A stretch of DNA of 36,073 bases from Candidatus Wolfebacteria bacterium RIFOXYB1_FULL_54_12 (GTDB lineage Bacteria > Patescibacteriota > Minisyncoccia > UBA6257 > UBA9933): assembly GCA_001793895.1 (NCBI GenBank), contig MGIT01000002.1, positions 25,899 to 61,971 on the forward strand, written 5' to 3'. A model generated the notes under the pieces. It saw only the letters and a list, made by a program, of their open reading frames with translations, was not told where the DNA came from and did no database searches. Each line of letters begins with the position of its first letter. Position 1 is the first letter of the stretch. This document shows, one piece after another, positions 30,493 to 36,073 of the stretch. The position numbers were made by a program, and so were the translations under genes.

Positions 30493-30554
30493 TGTCATTC
30501 CCGCGGAGGCGGGAATCTATAGGGTGCTGGATTCCCGCCTCCGCGGGAATGACA
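30493..30554. repeat. perfect 25-bp inverted repeat (double REP unit)
   Basis: The arms at 30493-30517 and 30530-30554 are perfectly complementary. Each arm is itself a TGTCATTCCCGC...GCGGGAATC palindrome. The 12-base spacer TATAGGGTGCTG is nearly the same as in the composite at 15236-15352. Another REP-like unit follows at 30598-30626. Confidence 0.85.
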
Positions 30555-30680
30555 TGCGCTCTTACCTCTAACCTCTTATCTCCACCCCCCCTGCATTGTC
30601 ATCCCGTGCTCCGACACGGGATCCAGTATTTTACATTGTTATCCCTCCCATCTCTTACCTCTTACCTCCAATTAAACTAC
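30555..30680 (+). repeat. TCTTACC-type heptad tracts before hisS
   Basis: TCTTACC/TCTAACC/TCTTATC/TCCACCC (30560-30588) and, after a REP-like unit, TCCCATC/TCTTACC/TCTTACC/TCCAATT lead up to the hisS ATG, again in seven-base steps. Confidence 0.7.
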
Positions 30681-30682
30681 CC

Positions 30683-32029
30683 ATGGAACAAAAAGATAAA
30701 CAAAAAACAAGTGAGCAAATACCGACACGCGTATTGTCCGGGTTGATGGAGTTGCTCCCTGCGGAGCAGCTTGTGTTTGACCACATGCGTTCCGTAATAG
30801 AGGAAGTGTATAGGATCTACGGGTTCATAGCACTCGACACGCCGGTCATAGAACGGGCGGATGTTCTGCTTGCAAAGGCGGGTGGGGAAACGGAACAGCA
30901 GATATATCGCTTTACCAAAGGCGAAAACGACCTGGCGCTCCGGTTCGACCTGACCGTGCCTTTGGCGCGGTATGTGAGCGAGCACGCAAACGAGCTTACA
31001 TTTCCATTCCGACGAAGTCATATCGGCAAGGTATATCGCGGGGAACGCCCGCAGAAGGGTCGGTACCGCGAGTTTTATCAGTGCGACATCGACATCATCG
31101 GCGATGGCGCCTTGAGCCTCATGAACGATGCGGAAATACCGAGCGTGATCAACGAGGTGTTTACCCGATTGAACTTCGGGCCGTTTGTGATCCGCATTAG
31201 CAACAGAAAATTGGTTGCGGGCCTATTGGAATCATTGGAAGCGGGAAACCAATCCGTCGGAATCATACAAACGATAGATAAACTGGAAAAGATAGGAGAG
31301 AACGAAGTGCGCGGTCTGTTGGTTGCGTTGGGCGTGCCCGACAATACGATTCGGGCGATCTTTGATTTTATTGCGATCAGCGGTTCGCCTGAAGATATGC
31401 TTGCGGCATTGCGCAACCTTGGCGTGGAAAATGAAACATTCCACAAGGGCGTGGAAGAGCTGGCGGAGGTTGTTCGCCACTTGGGCGTACTCGGCGTGCC
31501 TGCCGATAATTACGCCATTGACCTGACCATCGCCCGCGGGCTGGATTATTACACAGGCACCGTATACGAAACGGTACTGCGCGATCATCCCGAACTCGGC
31601 TCGATCTGTTCCGGTGGCCGCTACGACAATTTGGCGGAAAAATACACCGACAGAAAACTCCCGGGTGTAGGAATATCCATCGGGCTTACGCGGTTGTTTT
31701 CGCAGTTGAAGGAAATAGGCCTATTGCAATTCGGCATGGCGACGCCGACGAACGTGTTGGTGGTCCCGTTGGTTGCCGATGTATCCGTCCCGCTCGAAAT
31801 AGCCACGGCGCTTCGCGAAGCGGGCCTGCCGACCGAAGTATATTTTGAAGACGTGAAGATGAAAAACAAGCTTGCCTATGCAAACAAACTGGGGATCCCG
31901 TTTGTCGTGCTGGTTGGCGAAGACGAGATCGCTTCAGGCGAGTTCACGGTAAAGAATATGCAGACAGGGGAGCAGATAACATGCGCGAAAGGCGACATCG
32001 CCACCACGATCAAAAAAGACATACGGTAA
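30683..32029 (+). CDS. hisS: histidyl-tRNA synthetase
   Basis: Charges tRNA-His. I start at ATG 30683 (MEQKDKQKTSEQIPTRVLSG); the upstream open frame runs through repeats. The product is 448 residues. The class II motifs are clear: motif 1 around VYRIYGFIALDTPVIE, motif 2 in YRGERPQKGRYREFYQCDID, the HisA motif ARGLDYYTGTVYE, CSGGRYDNL, and motif 3 in GVGISIGLTRLF. The C-terminal anticodon domain spans about residues 355-448 (VLVVPLVADVSVPLEIATAL). A strong terminator follows within five bases. No SD is seen, and a pyrimidine-rich heptad tract precedes the start. Confidence 0.96.
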   Translation: MEQKDKQKTSEQIPTRVLSGLMELLPAEQLVFDHMRSVIEEVYRIYGFIALDTPVIERADVLLAKAGGETEQQIYRFTKGENDLALRFDLTVPLARYVSEHANELTFPFRRSHIGKVYRGERPQKGRYREFYQCDIDIIGDGALSLMNDAEIPSVINEVFTRLNFGPFVIRISNRKLVAGLLESLEAGNQSVGIIQTIDKLEKIGENEVRGLLVALGVPDNTIRAIFDFIAISGSPEDMLAALRNLGVENETFHKGVEELAEVVRHLGVLGVPADNYAIDLTIARGLDYYTGTVYETVLRDHPELGSICSGGRYDNLAEKYTDRKLPGVGISIGLTRLFSQLKEIGLLQFGMATPTNVLVVPLVADVSVPLEIATALREAGLPTEVYFEDVKMKNKLAYANKLGIPFVVLVGEDEIASGEFTVKNMQTGEQITCAKGDIATTIKKDIR

Positions 32030-32034
32030 AAAAG

Positions 32035-32059
32035 AAAAGCCCCGATTGTCGGGGCTTTT
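32035..32059. terminator. bidirectional terminator
   Basis: AAAAGCCCCGA (32035-32045) pairs perfectly with TCGGGGCTTTT (32049-32059). It serves hisS on the plus strand and the converging gene (ending at 32080) on the minus strand. Confidence 0.9.
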
Positions 32060-32079
32060 GTGCGCGCGGTATGCGCGTA

Positions 32080-32592
32080 CTACGAAAGAGTCATGTAGTC
32101 TATGAATATGTCGGGCAAGTCGTTCATGGCACCCGTAGGCGCTTTTCCGTAGTACAAAGCTTCAACGAGCTTCATACGATAATATACCGGGCCGTTGGTC
32201 GGCCGCCTGCGAGGAGTCATTCCTTGGATGCCATCCACGAGCGTATCAAGCGTGTCTTGCTGACCGCGCTTGTTGTCGCTCGCAAAGGCGCGCTTGGCCT
32301 GCCAAAGCAGTTCCACGATGTTGCGCCGGTCGAGCCGGGTGTGCTTGGTGCTTTTGGCGCCTAAGCCGGGGATTTCGGCCCAGCCATATCGGGGACCGAG
32401 AACATCGAGTCCGGTATCCGTAAAAAATTCCAAGGTCCTCATTTGATCAATAAGAAACTCGCAGGTGACCCGTTCAGGATTAACGGATATTACGTGCCCC
32501 TCGGTTCGCCACAAGAGGCTACTGGGGTAGAGCGGGTGTATCCAAACGATTGGGTCTTCCGGAACAAGGTCTTTCAAGTGACGTGCCGTCAT
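32080..32592 (-). CDS. hypothetical protein, 170 aa (minus strand)
   Basis: Family not recognised. The frame extends back to 32715, but the ATG at 32592 (MTARHLKDLVPEDPIVWIHP) has a perfect SD (AAAGGAGG) ten bases before it. A TTG two codons upstream, four bases from the SD, is an alternative start. The product is soluble. It has an aromatic-rich first third (VWIHPLYPSSLLWRTEGHVI) and a charged middle (RLDRRNIVELLWQAKRAFAS). The C-terminal DIFIDYMTLS is acidic. It converges on hisS with a shared terminator and is the only clear non-IS minus-strand gene here. TTGACA-like sequence at 32674-32679 (minus strand) might be its -35. Confidence 0.65.
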   Translation of the reverse strand: MTARHLKDLVPEDPIVWIHPLYPSSLLWRTEGHVISVNPERVTCEFLIDQMRTLEFFTDTGLDVLGPRYGWAEIPGLGAKSTKHTRLDRRNIVELLWQAKRAFASDNKRGQQDTLDTLVDGIQGMTPRRRPTNGPVYYRMKLVEALYYGKAPTGAMNDLPDIFIDYMTLS

Positions 32593-32709
32593 GGGCAATG
32601 TGCCTCCTTTCGAAATAGGTATATGAAGTAAAGTAAATGATGCTGAAAGTAAAATGGCATAAAATAATGACCATGTCAATATTTGTACAAAACAAGCCCC
32701 CATTTGCCC

Positions 32710-32737
32710 TTGCAAAATAAAGATTTTTTGATAAAAT
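32710..32737 (+). promoter_or_regulatory. candidate promoter for the tRNA-Asn locus
   Basis: TTGCAA (32710-32715), 16 bases, TAAAAT (32732-32737). It is about 170 bases before the tRNA, with a REP-rich stretch in between, so the link is tentative. Confidence 0.35.
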
Positions 32738-32760
32738 GGGTATTACGTGGTTTGACCACG

Positions 32761-32897
32761 CATGTCATTCCCGCGCAGGCGGGAACCCAGTATTCCTGCA
32801 TTGTCATACCGGCGAAGGCCGGTATCCAGCATCTTGTCATTCCCAAACGCGGGCCCCGTGTCGTGGCACGGGGTAAACTCCGGCGGGAATCCAGTAC
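32761..32897. repeat. cluster of REP-like palindromes
   Basis: Units at 32762-32790 (TGTCATTCCCGC...GCGGGAACCCA), 32802-32828 (TGTCATACCGGC...GCCGGTATCCA) and a long one at 32836-32894 in which GGGCCCCGTG/CACGGGG is nested. It fills the gap before the tRNA. Confidence 0.7.
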
Positions 32898-32943
32898 AAC
32901 TAAATACATTCCCTGGTAGCTCAGTGGTAGAGCGGCTCGCTGT

Positions 32944-33490
32944 GAACAATGTCACTACGATGTTATAATAGTAATTATGGCAACGAAAAGGACATATGCT
33001 GACCGTCGAGAATACCTAATCCAAGCCGTCGCAAAGCGACGCCGAAAGATTAAGGCGATGTCAATTGAATACAAAGGAGGTAAATGTCAGGTTTGCGGAT
33101 ATGATAAATATCCGGGAGCACTTGATCTTCATCATTTGGGTGATAAATTATTTGGCATTGGTGCCAAAGGATACACGCGCTCATGGGATAAGGTTAAGGC
33201 GGAACTAGACAAATGCGTTCTCGTGTGTGCAAATTGTCATCGAGAAATCGAAGCAGGCATTACGCAGCCCTTTCAAGTAATTGAAAGCGGAAAAACGAGG
33301 TGAAATCGGTGAAGCCCGGAAACGGGTAATACCGAGCCAAGCCCGCACAAGCGGGAAGGTGTAGAGACTATCCTTTTAAGGAGTAGATCATTGTTTAGAC
33401 AGTGATCGAAGCGCCTCGCCCCGTAATCTCTTTTAGAGATTTTACGGCGGATGATATAGTCCATCCCTATAAGTAATCATAGGATAAATG
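32944..33490 (+). other. group I intron in tRNA-Asn, between U35 and U36
   Basis: 547 bases, beginning after a U and ending in G (33490), as group I introns do. Core helices: P4 TCGGT (33306-33310)/ACCGA (33331-33335); P5 CCCG-GAAA-CGGG (33315-33326); Q/P6 GAGCCAAGCCC with P6a CCCGC-ACAA-GCGGG; R word AAGGTGTAGAGACTA (33356-33370); P7 GACTAT (33366-33371)/ATAGTC (33456-33461). P9-like ATCCCTAT/ATAGGAT closes the 3' side. Two further stems (33386-33407 and 33421-33447) lie between the P7 strands. The Q/R words resemble the IC3 subgroup of cyanobacterial tRNA-Leu introns, but the extra stem leaves the subgroup open. P1 is less certain: TCGCTGT could pair with GCAACGA (32980-32986) with one mismatch. 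Confidence 0.85.
32977..33303 (+). CDS. HNH homing endonuclease encoded in the intron
   Basis: The 108-residue protein probably cuts intronless tRNA-Asn alleles to spread the intron. The N-terminus is basic (KRTYADRREYLIQAVAKRRR). The HNH/zinc-finger fold is visible as CQVCGYDKYPGALDLHHLG (about residues 37-55), then the second Cys pair and histidine in CVLVCANCHREIEAG (79-93), with HH and NCH giving the metal-site residues. The stop TGA at 33301-33303 lies directly against the intron core, so coding and ribozyme sequence are packed end to end. No SD is visible. It is much smaller than LAGLIDADG enzymes. Confidence 0.88.
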   Translation: MATKRTYADRREYLIQAVAKRRRKIKAMSIEYKGGKCQVCGYDKYPGALDLHHLGDKLFGIGAKGYTRSWDKVKAELDKCVLVCANCHREIEAGITQPFQVIESGKTR

Positions 33491-33531
33491 TAACGAGATG
33501 GTCGGGGGTTCGAATCCCTCCCGGGGAGCAA

Positions 33532-33568
33532 AAGTAAAAACACACCTTTAATAGGTGTGTTTTTACTT
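33532..33568. terminator. 16-bp bidirectional terminator after the tRNA
   Basis: AAGTAAAAACACACCT (33532-33547) pairs perfectly with AGGTGTGTTTTTACTT (33553-33568). The T-run is inside the stem. It starts four bases after the tRNA end. Confidence 0.85.
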
Positions 33569-33586
33569 CTTGTTTCTTGGGCGTGG

Positions 33587-33745
33587 ATGAGAAACCTCAT
33601 AGGGGGTCGGGGAAAGTGTACTTTCCCCGTTGGGGTGACCGATCCATCAGCCGACGGAGAGGACAAGAGGGCGGAAGCCCTACTGGGAGGAGCTTGAGCC
33701 TGCGAAAGCGGCGACGAGGGCGTAATCCCTCCCCCGGGGCAACTA
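33587..33745 (+). ncRNA. candidate structured RNA, unknown type
   Basis: A GC-rich stretch with consecutive hairpins: ATGAG/CTCAT (33587-33600), GGGGAAAG-TGTA-CTTTCCCC (33610-33629), AGGGC-GGAA-GCCCT (33668-33681), a GAAA-capped GCCTGC/GCGGC stem (33698-33712) and GAGGG-CGTAAT-CCCTC (33716-33731). Its last part, AATCCCTCCCCCGGGG, resembles the tRNA-Asn 3' half just upstream (AATCCCTCCCGGGG), so a decayed tRNA-like piece is an alternative. It is bracketed by two hairpins. No convincing coding sequence. Confidence 0.35.
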
Positions 33746-33775
33746 AAATAATCTGCATTTACGCAGATTATTTGT
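33746..33775. terminator. terminator-like hairpin
   Basis: AAATAATCTGC (33746-33756) pairs perfectly with GCAGATTATTT (33763-33773). It closes the structured stretch and precedes the NYN gene. Confidence 0.7.
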
Positions 33776-33838
33776 TGTGCTCCATAGTGGATGTTCGAAC
33801 TCGTAGGATGTCCATTGATAAATTGTTATAATAAAAAT

Positions 33839-34384
33839 ATGAGTAACGAGAAGAAGAATAAAAATTACGCATTTGTAGATGGACAGAACTTGTTTATGGG
33901 CACAGCGAAGAGAGAAGTTGATCCGTGGGAAATAAATCTTACCCGCTTTCGCGTATATCTCGAGCAAAAGTATAATGTCACGAACGCCTATTATTTCTTA
34001 GGGTTTGTTCAGGAAACAAATCAAGAATTATACGAAGCGATACAGAAGGCTGGTTTTGTGCTTATTTTTAGAGAACACAATCCGGCGATGATAGGTAAGA
34101 AAAAAGGGAATGTGGATTCTGATATCATTTTTCACATTATGAAAAAGATGTACAAGAAAGAAGATTTCGATAAGATTATTCTTGTATCTGGGGATGGCGA
34201 TTACAAGCTCGTAGTTGATTTTCTGATTGAAGAGAATAGATTTGAGAAAATACTATTTCCGTATAGGCAATTCGCATCCTCGCTGTATAAAAAGCTTGGG
34301 TCGCAATATTTTGATTATTTAGAGAGCCCCGAAATCAAAAGTAAGATAGGGGTAAAAAAAGAAAAGGGCTCCTTAGGTAATTAG
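33839..34384 (+). CDS. NYN-domain (LabA/DUF88-type) putative ribonuclease
   Basis: I start at ATG 33839; the upstream frame is incidental. The 181-residue product has the PIN-like NYN fold: the first acidic motif in YAFVDGQNLFMG (about residues 9-20), the second in GNVDSDIIFHIMKKMYKK (about 101-118) and the third in IILVSGDGDYKLVVDFLIEE (about 125-144). These supply the metal-binding aspartates. Such proteins are predicted RNases or RNA-binding regulators. The C-terminus is Lys-rich. No strong SD. It stands between the intron-bearing tRNA and an IS, so an accessory or defence role is possible but not shown. Confidence 0.85.
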   Translation: MSNEKKNKNYAFVDGQNLFMGTAKREVDPWEINLTRFRVYLEQKYNVTNAYYFLGFVQETNQELYEAIQKAGFVLIFREHNPAMIGKKKGNVDSDIIFHIMKKMYKKEDFDKIILVSGDGDYKLVVDFLIEENRFEKILFPYRQFASSLYKKLGSQYFDYLESPEIKSKIGVKKEKGSLGN

Positions 34385-34401
34385 CCGTTCGGATCCCTTT
34401 T
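34362..34401 (+). terminator. terminator-like hairpin at the NYN gene end
   Basis: AAAAGGG (34362-34368) pairs with CCCTTTT (34395-34401), with CTCC/GGAT extending it partly. It overlaps the end of the coding region. Confidence 0.55.
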
Positions 34402-34453
34402 CGTCTGAATATTTATATAGTAGCAAATTAGGTAATAATGTCAAGGTAGCGCT

Positions 34454-35757
34454 ATAGCTAATAATTAATGGTACTCAACGGCTACTGGATATCCAATAAT
34501 TAGTGGTACCGTGTTTCCATATGAAAATGGAGACGAAACAAGAGATATTTGCGCGATATCGGAAAGAATATCGAGAAGCAAGAAAGTCAAAAGGAAGCAG
34601 AAGCACACTGACCCGCATCATTGATACAGTTAAGAATGTGACGGGTATGGGGAGGAAGTCAATCATCAGGGCATTCAATCGAGAGCAAATAAAAGACCCG
34701 TGCACACTAGAGCGACGTGGTCGCCCTGTGCACTATACAAGAGATGCCACAGTAGCCCTGAAAGAAGTTTGGGAGGCAGGAGGTGAAGTATGCGGCATCC
34801 TGCTTCATCCGGTCGTGCATGAGTATGTGGATATATTTCAGCGTGACAAGCTATGGACGCATAGCGTCGATGCTACGAATAAATTACTCGCAATGAGTTC
34901 AGGAACTATGAAGGAGCGCGTTGGATGTTTTTTGAAAATTAGAAGAAAAGGTCGCGGTATTTCTTCTACGTCTCCATCCCGGCTGAAGCATATCATCCCC
35001 ATCTTTCACGGAGACTGGAGCAAGAAGTTGCCGGGCACCGGACAGATCGACACGGTGGTGCATTGCGGGCATACTCTTGCAGGAAATATGGTTTTTACCC
35101 TCAATTATATTGATGTTCCGGTTCTTTGGGATGTTATGCGAGCGCAGTGGAATAAAGGTCAAGAGGCCACGCAAAAGAGCTTGGAGCACATTGAGAAGAG
35201 TCTTGCATGGAATATTATTGAAGTACATCCCGATACAGGTAGCGAGTTCATTAACTGGTTTATGAAGGCGTGGTGCGATGCAAGGAATATTTTAATGACG
35301 AGGTCAAGACCAAGCCACTCAAATGACAATATGCATGTGGAAGAACGCAACGGGCATATTATGCGCAGGTGGATCGGGTACATGCGCCTAGACTGCATTG
35401 AGGCGGTAGACGCGCTCAATGATATCTATGATGTCCTTTGTCCGTACCTTAATCATTTTGTTGCCTCGCGACGACTAATTGATAAGGTTGAAGTAAATGG
35501 CAAATGGAAAAAGAGATATGAAAAAGTTGCAAAGACACCATATCAACGAGTACTCGCGAGCGAGCACATCTCACTCGAGGTAAAGGAAAAACTACGAGCA
35601 GAACATGCGAAGCTCAATCCATTGGTTATGAAAAAGGAAATTGACCGGCTCAAAAGAGTTCTTTATGATGTACAGAAGAAACATGGACCTACTGGAAAAT
35701 AGTCGAGATTCAATAAAAATCCGCTACTCAGTTGGGTACCACTTTATTATTAGCTAT
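34454..35757 (+). mobile_element. insertion sequence with DDE transposase, family not assigned
   Basis: The terminal inverted repeats are imperfect. ATAGCTAATAAT at 34454-34465 and GGTACTCAACGGC downstream face the reverse complement of 35723-35757 (ATAGCTAATAATAAAGTGGTA, split as ATAGCTAATAAT and AAAGTGGTA, then CCCAACTG). A second internal copy of the motif, CAATAATTAGTGGTACC, is at 34494-34510. No target duplication is evident. Length is about 1.3 kb with one gene. Confidence 0.7.
34521..35702 (+). CDS. DDE transposase (integrase-core type)
   Basis: I start at the ATG at 34521 (MKMETKQEIFARYRKEYREA), not the GTG at 34503, because the latter lies in the terminal-repeat region. The 393-residue product has a helix-turn-helix N-terminus (GMGRKSIIRAFNREQI), a GRP motif (ERRGRPVHYT) and an rve-like catalytic core. 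The acids are in GTGQIDTVVHCGH, VHPDTGSEF and MHVEERNGHIMRRW, the D-D-E order. The HCGH segment after the first Asp and the C-terminal PYLNHFVASRRLI are of the kind seen in ISNCY-type integrase-core transposases, but I cannot name the family securely. Intact frame. Confidence 0.85.
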   Translation: MKMETKQEIFARYRKEYREARKSKGSRSTLTRIIDTVKNVTGMGRKSIIRAFNREQIKDPCTLERRGRPVHYTRDATVALKEVWEAGGEVCGILLHPVVHEYVDIFQRDKLWTHSVDATNKLLAMSSGTMKERVGCFLKIRRKGRGISSTSPSRLKHIIPIFHGDWSKKLPGTGQIDTVVHCGHTLAGNMVFTLNYIDVPVLWDVMRAQWNKGQEATQKSLEHIEKSLAWNIIEVHPDTGSEFINWFMKAWCDARNILMTRSRPSHSNDNMHVEERNGHIMRRWIGYMRLDCIEAVDALNDIYDVLCPYLNHFVASRRLIDKVEVNGKWKKRYEKVAKTPYQRVLASEHISLEVKEKLRAEHAKLNPLVMKKEIDRLKRVLYDVQKKHGPTGK

Positions 35758-35774
35758 CACGGGTAGAGTCTTTT

Positions 35775-35905
35775 AGAGGGGCGTAGCAAATACGGTACGA
35801 ACATTATCTATCAGGAGAAGTCCCATTCGTCAGCCAGCCGGCGGATCAGAACAAGGCAGATAAATTTGGTGCATCCGACACATATGGGTCAGATTCCCCC
35901 CCCCC
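35775..35905. other. gene-free stretch with a ten-C run
   Basis: One plus-strand frame is open from about 35783 to 35944 without a good start, so it could be the 3' remnant of a gene cut by the IS. A run of ten C's (35896-35905) abuts the terminator. Confidence 0.3.
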
Positions 35906-35931
35906 AAAACGAGGCCCACAGGCCTCGTTTT
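35906..35931. terminator. bidirectional terminator
   Basis: AAAACGAGGCC (35906-35916) pairs perfectly with GGCCTCGTTTT (35921-35931) around CACA. It insulates the next gene from the IS side. Confidence 0.9.
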
Positions 35932-36001
35932 GCGTTGGTTACATAATAGGTCAAAATTTGGTAAGATTTAGGGAATTAATGAGTGGGTTATAAATTAATA
36001 T

Positions 36002-36073
36002 ATGAAACTGGACGGAAGTGTTGAAAGTTATTACCCGGGTAAGCCTCAGAAAATCGTTGCGATCGATTTTGAT
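36002..36073 (+). CDS. partial gene at the window edge, 24 codons visible
   Basis: ATG at 36002 opens a frame that runs to the end of the window. The visible N-terminus includes GSVESYYPGKPQKIVAIDFD. A hydrophobic strand ending in IDFD would suit the first catalytic motif of HAD-type hydrolases or another nucleotide-binding fold, but 24 residues are too few to say. TATAAA at 35989-35994 may be its -10. No SD is seen. Confidence 0.5.
   Translation, partial: MKLDGSVESYYPGKPQKIVAIDFD

Larger units (their letters stand above)
32910..33528 (+). tRNA. tRNA-Asn(GUU), interrupted by a group I intron
   Basis: Exon 1 is 32910-32943: acceptor TCCCTGG, TA, D-arm GCTC-AGTGGTA-GAGC, G26, anticodon stem GCTCG, then CTGT. 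Exon 2 is 33491-33528: TAA, CGAGA, variable TGGTC, T-arm GGGGG-TTCGAAT-CCCTC, acceptor CCGGGGA, discriminator G. Joined, the seven-base loop reads CTGTTAA with anticodon GUU, so this is tRNA-Asn, and CGGCTCGCTGTTAACGAG resembles other bacterial tRNA-Asn anticodon arms. Pair 5-68 is T-G and pair 27-43 is G-A. A full CCA is not encoded (GCA follows), so CCA must be added enzymatically. Confidence 0.85.

Noticed and set aside
32683-32968. ORFs overlapping the REP cluster and tRNA exon 1
   Set aside because: They are generated by the palindromic repeats and cross the tRNA gene.
33577-33831. 84-codon ORF downstream of the tRNA
   Set aside because: It spans the GC hairpins and the AT-rich terminator-like stem, and its composition follows RNA structure, not a protein.

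Overview
The window looks like part of a Candidate Phyla Radiation (Patescibacteria) chromosome. The long ribosomal protein cluster has no rpmD (uL30) between rpsE and rplO, an absence regarded as general in that group. AlaRS is short, small membrane proteins are common, and most housekeeping genes have no visible Shine-Dalgarno (SD) motif. UGA is an ordinary stop: rpsQ, rplN and the HNH gene end on TGA. This argues against the code-25 lineages (Gracilibacteria/SR1). I cannot name a class from the sequence.

Layout. 1-1150: one hypothetical gene, hairpins and palindromic repeats, then a promoter and leader with an attenuator-like hairpin. 1151-11215: rplC-rplD-rplW-rplB-rpsS-rplV-rpsC-rplP-rpmC-rpsQ-rplN-rplX-rplE-rpsZ-rpsH-rplF-rplR-rpsE-rplO, followed by secY with its own terminator/promoter. 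Most gaps in this cluster hold about 100-bp inverted-repeat elements of two families (A and B) that end a few bases before the next start codon. 12572-13900: spacer and an IS481-type insertion sequence. 13957-17204: a small orphan gene, then adk-map-cation efflux. 17403-20410: an accessory operon with a PspA-like coiled-coil protein, a DUF2491 (YjfK-like) protein, a Ser-rich secreted protein and a small membrane protein. 20641-21531: a relic of the same IS type, then three tiny membrane-protein genes. 21540-32059: a core-gene stretch (glycosyltransferase, greA, lysS, dnaG, rpoD, alaS, a membrane protein, hisS). 32080-36073: an accessory end with a minus-strand hypothetical, a tRNA-Asn split by a group I intron encoding an HNH endonuclease, a NYN-domain gene, a second IS, and the start of a further gene.

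Three themes stand out. First, the spacers before core genes are built from degenerate seven-base units (GTTATAG, AATAACC, GTATACG, CATCTCT). The words differ but the period is the same, often as facing inverted arms, and the arrays sit where an SD would normally be. Second, nearly all accessory genes have clear SDs and several have consensus promoters, unlike the core genes. Third, the tRNA-Asn(GUU) gene is interrupted between U35 and U36 by a self-splicing-type intron, which is an unusual host site as far as I know.

The core genes serve translation (ribosomal proteins, three aminoacyl-tRNA synthetases, Met aminopeptidase), secretion (SecY), transcription (RpoD, GreA), replication priming (DnaG) and nucleotide balance (Adk). 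The accessory islands look like envelope-stress and mobile-element cargo.
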